Assembly (NCBI GenBank): GCA_947174985.1
Contig: CAMWLB010000094.1
Location: forward strand, 1-9,874
Source: an uncultured Lachnospiraceae bacterium
Lineage (GTDB): Bacteria; Bacillota; Clostridia; Lachnospirales; Lachnospiraceae
Length of the DNA stretch: 9,874 nt
Reading direction: 5' to 3'
Below the pieces are notes generated by a model. That model ran no database searches. It was not told where the DNA came from and saw nothing but the letters and a program-made list of their open reading frames with translations. Within the stretch, counting starts at the first letter, position 1, and each line of letters opens with the position of its first letter. This document shows positions 5,561 to 9,874 of the stretch, piece after piece. Both the position numbers and the translations under genes were made by a program.

Positions 5561-6832
5561 ATGGCGGATATCAGACCCTTTCGGGCAATCAGACCGGCGA
5601 AGGGCATGGAAAGCAGCATAGCGGCGCTTCCCTATGATGTGTACAGCCGAAAGGAAGCGAAGGCGGCTGTGGCGGACGCCCCCCATTCCTTTTTGCGGAT
5701 AGACCGCGCTGAGACACAGCTTCCGGACGATGTAGACACTTATGACGGGCGCGTATACCAGAAGGCGAAGGAGCTGCTTGCAGAGCAGATAGCAAAGGGA
5801 GAGTTTATTACGGAGCAGAAACCCTGCTTCTATTTGTACGAGCTTGTAATGGACGGCAGGAGCCAGACAGGAATCGTCGGCTGCGCGTCCATAGACGATT
5901 ATACAAATAATGCGATAAAAAAACATGAAAATACCAGAGCAGAGAAGGAGGAGGACCGCATCCGGCATGTGGATGTGCTGGACGCGCAGACAGGTCCTAT
6001 CTTTTTAGCGTACCGCAGAAATGAGAGGCTGAGTGAAATCATCGAAGCGTATAAAGGCGGTATCCCGCTGTATGATTTTGTTTCTGAAGATGCAATCCGC
6101 CACAGAGTGTTCTGCATAGACAAGCCGGATGACATAGAAAAAATATCCGCTGTATTTCGGGATATGCAGCAGATTTACATCGCGGATGGACATCACCGCT
6201 GCGCCTCAGCCGTAAAAGTAGGATTAAAGCGCAGGACGGAGCATCCCGCTTATACGGGAGAGGAGGAATTTAACTATTTTCTTTCCGTGCTGTTTTCGGA
6301 CAGCGAGCTGATGATTATGGATTACAACAGGGTGGTAAAGGATTTGAACGGACTCACGAAGGAGCAGTTTCTTGCGAGGCTTTCCGAGTGCTTTACCATA
6401 GAAGAGAAAGGCAGTGAGCCGGTCAGACCGGGAGCCAAAGGACAGATGGGAATGTATCTTGAAGGCGGCTGGTATCTGCTGACAGCAAAAGAAAGCGTAA
6501 AAAGCGCGGATCCTGTAGCAAACCTTGACGTGTCTATTTTGCAGGATTATGTGCTGGAACCGGTGCTTGGAATCAAAGATCCAAAGACAGATAAAAGGAT
6601 AGACTTCGTTGGAGGTATCCGAGGCACAAAGGAGCTTGAGAAGAGGGTGAATACGGATATGGCGGCTGCGTTTTCCATGTATCCGACATCCATCGAAGAG
6701 CTGTTTACCGTAGCGGATGCCGGACGGCTGATGCCTCCCAAATCCACATGGTTTGAGCCTAAGCTAAGGAGCGGACTGTTTATCCACAGTCTGAAGCAGA
6801 TTGAAGAAACGCAGCGGGAGGAATTACGATGA
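5561..6832 (+). CDS. DUF1015 family protein (COG4198)
   Basis: A 423-residue cytoplasmic protein recognised as DUF1015 from its N-terminus ('IRPFRAIRP', then 'ALPYDVYS'), the block 'KHENTRAEKEEDRIRHVD' (H122, E123, R126) and 'YIADGHHRCASA' (D209, H211, H212, R213). The length is close to what I expect for the family. The DGHHR motif resembles the conserved G-x-H-R signature of the ParB/sulfiredoxin fold, which also includes free-serine kinases. DUF1015 genes often sit beside serA/serC, and I recall, without being able to verify it here, a proposal of pyrophosphate-dependent serine kinase activity. That function is therefore a hypothesis. No serine biosynthesis gene is in this window. The gene instead has its own candidate promoter, and its TGA overlaps the glgB ATG (ATGA, with GGAGG at 6817-6821), so the two are co-translated. 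Confidence 0.9.
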   Translation: MADIRPFRAIRPAKGMESSIAALPYDVYSRKEAKAAVADAPHSFLRIDRAETQLPDDVDTYDGRVYQKAKELLAEQIAKGEFITEQKPCFYLYELVMDGRSQTGIVGCASIDDYTNNAIKKHENTRAEKEEDRIRHVDVLDAQTGPIFLAYRRNERLSEIIEAYKGGIPLYDFVSEDAIRHRVFCIDKPDDIEKISAVFRDMQQIYIADGHHRCASAVKVGLKRRTEHPAYTGEEEFNYFLSVLFSDSELMIMDYNRVVKDLNGLTKEQFLARLSECFTIEEKGSEPVRPGAKGQMGMYLEGGWYLLTAKESVKSADPVANLDVSILQDYVLEPVLGIKDPKTDKRIDFVGGIRGTKELEKRVNTDMAAAFSMYPTSIEELFTVADAGRLMPPKSTWFEPKLRSGLFIHSLKQIEETQREELR

Positions 6833-9078
6833 CAAACAAATTATACAAGCTTATGAACTGGCCGGCGATTGAAGAAATTATATATTCCGAGGCATCCGAT
6901 CCTCATGCGCTGTTAGGACCGCATACGGTGGGGAGCAGTACTCTGTTTCAGGCATTTTTCCCGGGAGCGGAAAAGGTACAGATTCAGTTTACGGACGATA
7001 TGTCTGAGAAGGATATGGAAATGGCGGATGAGGACGGCTTTTTTGCTCTTCTTCATCCTGGAAAAAAAACGGGCGGATACCGCTATATTGTCACCATGCC
7101 TGATGGCAATGTGGAAATCCGTCAGGATGCGTACAGGCATAACCCCCTGATTACCGCAGAGGATGAAGAAGCGTTTGCCCATGGTGTGCACTATACCGTC
7201 TATGAAAAGCTGGGAGCGCATCCCATGACACTGGATGGCGAGGAGGGCGTATATTTTGCCGTGTGGGCGCCGGGCGCGGTCAGGGTTAGCACGGTCGGCG
7301 ATTTCAATCACTGGGATGGAAGGGTGCATCAGATGCGCAAACTTCCGTCAGGTATCTTTGAAATTTTTATTCCTGACGCAAAGGTGGGGGACAACTATAA
7401 ATATGAGTTAAAAATGAAAGGCGGACTGACCTACTTAAAGGCGGATCCTTATGGCAACGCCGCCCAGTTAAGACCGGAAACGGCATCCGTGGTTGCCGAT
7501 TTGCGGGGATTTGCATGGGAGGACGGGGAATGGCTGAAGGCGAGAAAAAGCAGCCAGAAGCCGGCTGCCCCCATTAGTGTATATGAACTTTATCTGGGCA
7601 GCTTTACAGAGCCGTCCGAAGGGCGTGAATATGCCACATACAGAGAAATTGCACCGAAGGTGATTGCCTATGTGAAGGAGATGGGGTATACCCATGTGGA
7701 GCTTATGCCGATTATGGAGCATCCCTTTGATGCTTCCTGGGGGTATCAGATAATCGGTTACTATGCGCCTACGGCAAGATATGGTACGCCTGCCGATTTT
7801 ATGTATTTTATCAATGAACTGCACAAGGCGGGAATCGGCGTGATATTAGACTGGGTGCCTGCGCACTTCCCGAGGGATACCTACGGATTGTCTAATTTTG
7901 ACGGCACTTGCCTGTACGAACATTTTGATCCAAGACAGGGTGCGCATCCGCACTGGGGCACGCTGATTTACAATTACGGGCGCGCTGAGGTAAAGAATTA
8001 TCTGATTGCCAACGCACTGTTCTGGGTGGAGAAATTCCATGCCGACGGCCTGCGCATGGATGCGGTGGCGTCCATGCTCTATCTGGATTATGGAAAGAAT
8101 GATGGAGAGTGGGTTGCCAATATTTATGGCGGCAACGAAAACCTGGAGGCAATCGAGTTTATCAAGCATGTCAATTCTATCTTAAAAAAGAGGAATCCCG
8201 GCGTACTGAGTATTGCGGAGGAGAGCACCGCATGGCCTATGATTACCGGTGATTTGGACGAGGGCGGACTTGGCTTTGATATTAAGTGGAATATGGGATG
8301 GATGAACGACTATCTGCGCTATATCCGCTTTGACCCGTATTTTAGAAGCCATCACCACAGTGAGCTGACCTTCAGCATGATATATACCTACAGTGAAAAT
8401 TTTATGCTGGTATTCTCACATGATGAAGTGGTGCACGGCAAGGCTTCCATGATTGGAAAAATGCCGGGTGAACGGGAACAAAAATTTGCAGGGCTTCGTT
8501 TGAGCTATGCTTATATGATGACACATCCGGGTAAAAAGCTTCTGTTTATGGGGCAGGACATTGCGGAGTTTGACGAGTGGAACGAAGGCAGACGGGTAGA
8601 ATGGGAGCTGTTGGAGTATCCGGAGCACAAAGGCGTACAGGAGCTTGTCAAGGAATTAAACCGCCTGTACAGGACACTGCCGGCATTGTATGAACTGGAT
8701 AACCGTCCGGAGGGCTTTGAATGGCTGAACTGTATTGCGGCAAATGAGTGTTACCTGACGTTCCTGCGAAAAGGAAAGAAACGCGAGGATGCACTTTTAG
8801 TCATCGCCAATTTCTCCGGCGCGCCCATGAAACTGCAGGTTGGTGTTCCTTATGCGGGCAGCTACAAGGAAATTTTAAACACGGATGCTGCAAAATTCGG
8901 CGGTACGGGAGTGGTAAACAGCCGCGCCAAAAAGGCAGCGGCAAAGGAATGGGACGATAAGCCGTATTCCATCAATGTCAATCTGGCGCCCTTGTCGGTG
9001 AGTATTTTATCTTACACACCGGAGGCGGACGGTGAGACAAAGAAGAAAGCGCCCGTGGGAGAAAAGAAGGCAAAGTAG
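6829..9078 (+). CDS. glgB: 1,4-alpha-glucan branching enzyme
   Basis: Glycogen branching enzyme of family GH13, which cuts alpha-1,4 chains and re-attaches them as alpha-1,6 branches in the cytoplasm. It has 749 residues, slightly longer than the roughly 730 of Escherichia coli GlgB. The N-terminal domain carries 'DPHALLGPH' (24-32). A CBM48 module follows (about 135-220, 'FAVWAPGAVRVSTVGDFNHW'), then the catalytic barrel (about 250-620) and a beta C-terminal domain. All conserved GH13 regions are intact: D341 and H346 in 'LDWVPAHF', R409 and nucleophile D411 in 'DGLRMDAV', acid/base E464 in 'IAEEST', and H531/D532 in 'FSHDEV'. It ends in a Lys-rich tail of about 20 residues. It is coupled by ATGA to the DUF1015 gene upstream, and 36 bp separate it from mscS. 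No glgC, glgA or glgP is in the window, so it is separated from the usual glycogen genes here. Confidence 0.97.
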   Translation: MTNKLYKLMNWPAIEEIIYSEASDPHALLGPHTVGSSTLFQAFFPGAEKVQIQFTDDMSEKDMEMADEDGFFALLHPGKKTGGYRYIVTMPDGNVEIRQDAYRHNPLITAEDEEAFAHGVHYTVYEKLGAHPMTLDGEEGVYFAVWAPGAVRVSTVGDFNHWDGRVHQMRKLPSGIFEIFIPDAKVGDNYKYELKMKGGLTYLKADPYGNAAQLRPETASVVADLRGFAWEDGEWLKARKSSQKPAAPISVYELYLGSFTEPSEGREYATYREIAPKVIAYVKEMGYTHVELMPIMEHPFDASWGYQIIGYYAPTARYGTPADFMYFINELHKAGIGVILDWVPAHFPRDTYGLSNFDGTCLYEHFDPRQGAHPHWGTLIYNYGRAEVKNYLIANALFWVEKFHADGLRMDAVASMLYLDYGKNDGEWVANIYGGNENLEAIEFIKHVNSILKKRNPGVLSIAEESTAWPMITGDLDEGGLGFDIKWNMGWMNDYLRYIRFDPYFRSHHHSELTFSMIYTYSENFMLVFSHDEVVHGKASMIGKMPGEREQKFAGLRLSYAYMMTHPGKKLLFMGQDIAEFDEWNEGRRVEWELLEYPEHKGVQELVKELNRLYRTLPALYELDNRPEGFEWLNCIAANECYLTFLRKGKKREDALLVIANFSGAPMKLQVGVPYAGSYKEILNTDAAKFGGTGVVNSRAKKAAAKEWDDKPYSINVNLAPLSVSILSYTPEADGETKKKAPVGEKKAK

Positions 9079-9114
9079 GGCGGCAGAAAAAAGTAATGCG
9101 GGAGTAAGTTGAAT

Positions 9115-9874
9115 ATGGAAGAATTTCTGCAAGGGCTGCCTGAAAAGGCAATGAATCTGGGAATCCGGATTCTTCTGTCGGCTGCGGTGTTTTTTATCGG
9201 TATACAGGTGATTAAGCTTCTGCGCCGGATTTTAAAGAAGTCGTTACAGCGTGCCAAAGCGGATGTGGGAGTCATTCAGTTTTTGGACTCCCTGACAAAG
9301 GCAGTTCTGTATGTGGTTTTGATTTTTATGATAGCTTCCGGTTTTGGAGTGGATGCAGCCAGTATTGTGGCCTTGCTCGGTTCTGCCGGTGTGGCAATCG
9401 GGCTTGCCATTCAGGGAAGTCTCTCCAACTTTGCGGGCGGTGTACTGATTCTGCTGCTAAAGCCCTTCAAGGTAGGCGATTATATCAAAGAGGATAACAG
9501 CGGAAACGAGGGTACAGTGTCGGAAATACAGCTTTTTTATACTAAGCTTACGACGCCGGACAACCGCATTATCGTGTTGCCAAACGGCACGCTTGCAAAT
9601 ACCAGTATGACGAATGTGACGGAGGCTGCGACCAGAAGACTGGACATCTATGTGGGAATTTCCTATGACTCCTCTATAAAACTGGCAAGGGAGGTTCTTG
9701 TCGGTATGTTAGCGGCAGATACTGCCACTTTGAAAGATATGGATATGCGCGTTCTTGTGGACGAACTGTCCGAATACGGCATCCGGCTGGGAATTCGCTG
9801 CTGGGTAAAACAAGAAGATTACTGGGAAGCCAAGTGGAGGCTGACGGAAGAAACAAAGTATACGCTTGATAAGG
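9115..9874 (+). CDS. mscS: Small-conductance mechanosensitive channel, MscS family (partial)
   Basis: An MscS-type channel, cut by the right edge; 253 residues are visible with no stop. The channel opens under membrane tension to release solutes during hypo-osmotic shock. Three membrane helices are seen: about 16-37, 56-78 and the pore-lining TM3 at about 82-116. TM3 reads 'GSAGVAIGLAIQGSLSNFAGG', cut short here, and closely follows the Gly/Ala pattern of E. coli MscS; 'KPFKVGDYI' comes next. The beta domain has 'GTVSEIQLFYTKLTTPDNR' and 'VLPNG', and the alpha/beta domain starts at about 186. Small MscS proteins are about 270-290 residues, so only the last 20-40 should be missing. The ATG has GGGAG (9100-9104) at 10 nt; an in-frame TTG at 9109 is nearer (4 nt) and is the alternative start. 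It follows glgB by 36 bp without a terminator. Confidence 0.95.
   Translation, partial: MEEFLQGLPEKAMNLGIRILLSAAVFFIGIQVIKLLRRILKKSLQRAKADVGVIQFLDSLTKAVLYVVLIFMIASGFGVDAASIVALLGSAGVAIGLAIQGSLSNFAGGVLILLLKPFKVGDYIKEDNSGNEGTVSEIQLFYTKLTTPDNRIIVLPNGTLANTSMTNVTEAATRRLDIYVGISYDSSIKLAREVLVGMLAADTATLKDMDMRVLVDELSEYGIRLGIRCWVKQEDYWEAKWRLTEETKYTLDK

Noticed and set aside
6913..7329. A minus-strand open frame of 138 residues opposite glgB
   Set aside because: Antisense to a conserved domain of a certain gene; no recognisable protein features.
8748..8960. A second plus-strand frame of 70 residues inside glgB
   Set aside because: Out of frame within the conserved C-terminal domain of GlgB and not protein-like.

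Overview
The window looks like a chromosomal segment of a Firmicute of the class Clostridia, most likely Lachnospiraceae-like. This is inferred from moderate GC content, strong AAAGGAG/GGGAG-type Shine-Dalgarno sites, repeated ATGA stop/start overlaps, and the kinds of protein present. No ribosomal or marker gene is in view, so the taxonomy is an inference. There is no tRNA, rRNA, CRISPR array, insertion sequence or phage gene.

Left block (1-5137, + strand): an envelope and signalling cluster. It begins with a lipoprotein of unknown function carrying what look like two divergent copies of one module (100-1398). After a 99-bp gap with a good sigma-A promoter come three translationally coupled genes: an ECF sigma factor (1498-2007), a short single-pass membrane protein that is probably its anti-sigma factor (2004-2537), and a large membrane-anchored extracytoplasmic protein with a fibronectin-III-like region and an intact transglutaminase-like Cys-His-Asp triad (2534-5137). 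I read this as a regulatory pair co-produced with a surface effector or sensor. This is the least described part of the window.

Middle (5126-5560): a small minus-strand gene of unknown function (5145-5426) converges on the transglutaminase gene. Both stop codons lie in one hairpin (5126-5146) that has a T-tract only on the minus strand. The 134-bp divergent region that follows carries two back-to-back candidate promoters, one per strand.

Right block (5561-9874, + strand): a DUF1015-family protein (5561-6832) is translationally coupled by ATGA to a complete glycogen branching enzyme, GlgB (6829-9078). After 36 bp comes an MscS-type mechanosensitive channel that runs off the right edge (9115-9874). 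No terminator is visible between these three, so they may form one transcript. The DUF1015-GlgB coupling is unexpected, because I know DUF1015 proteins mainly as neighbours of serine biosynthesis genes.
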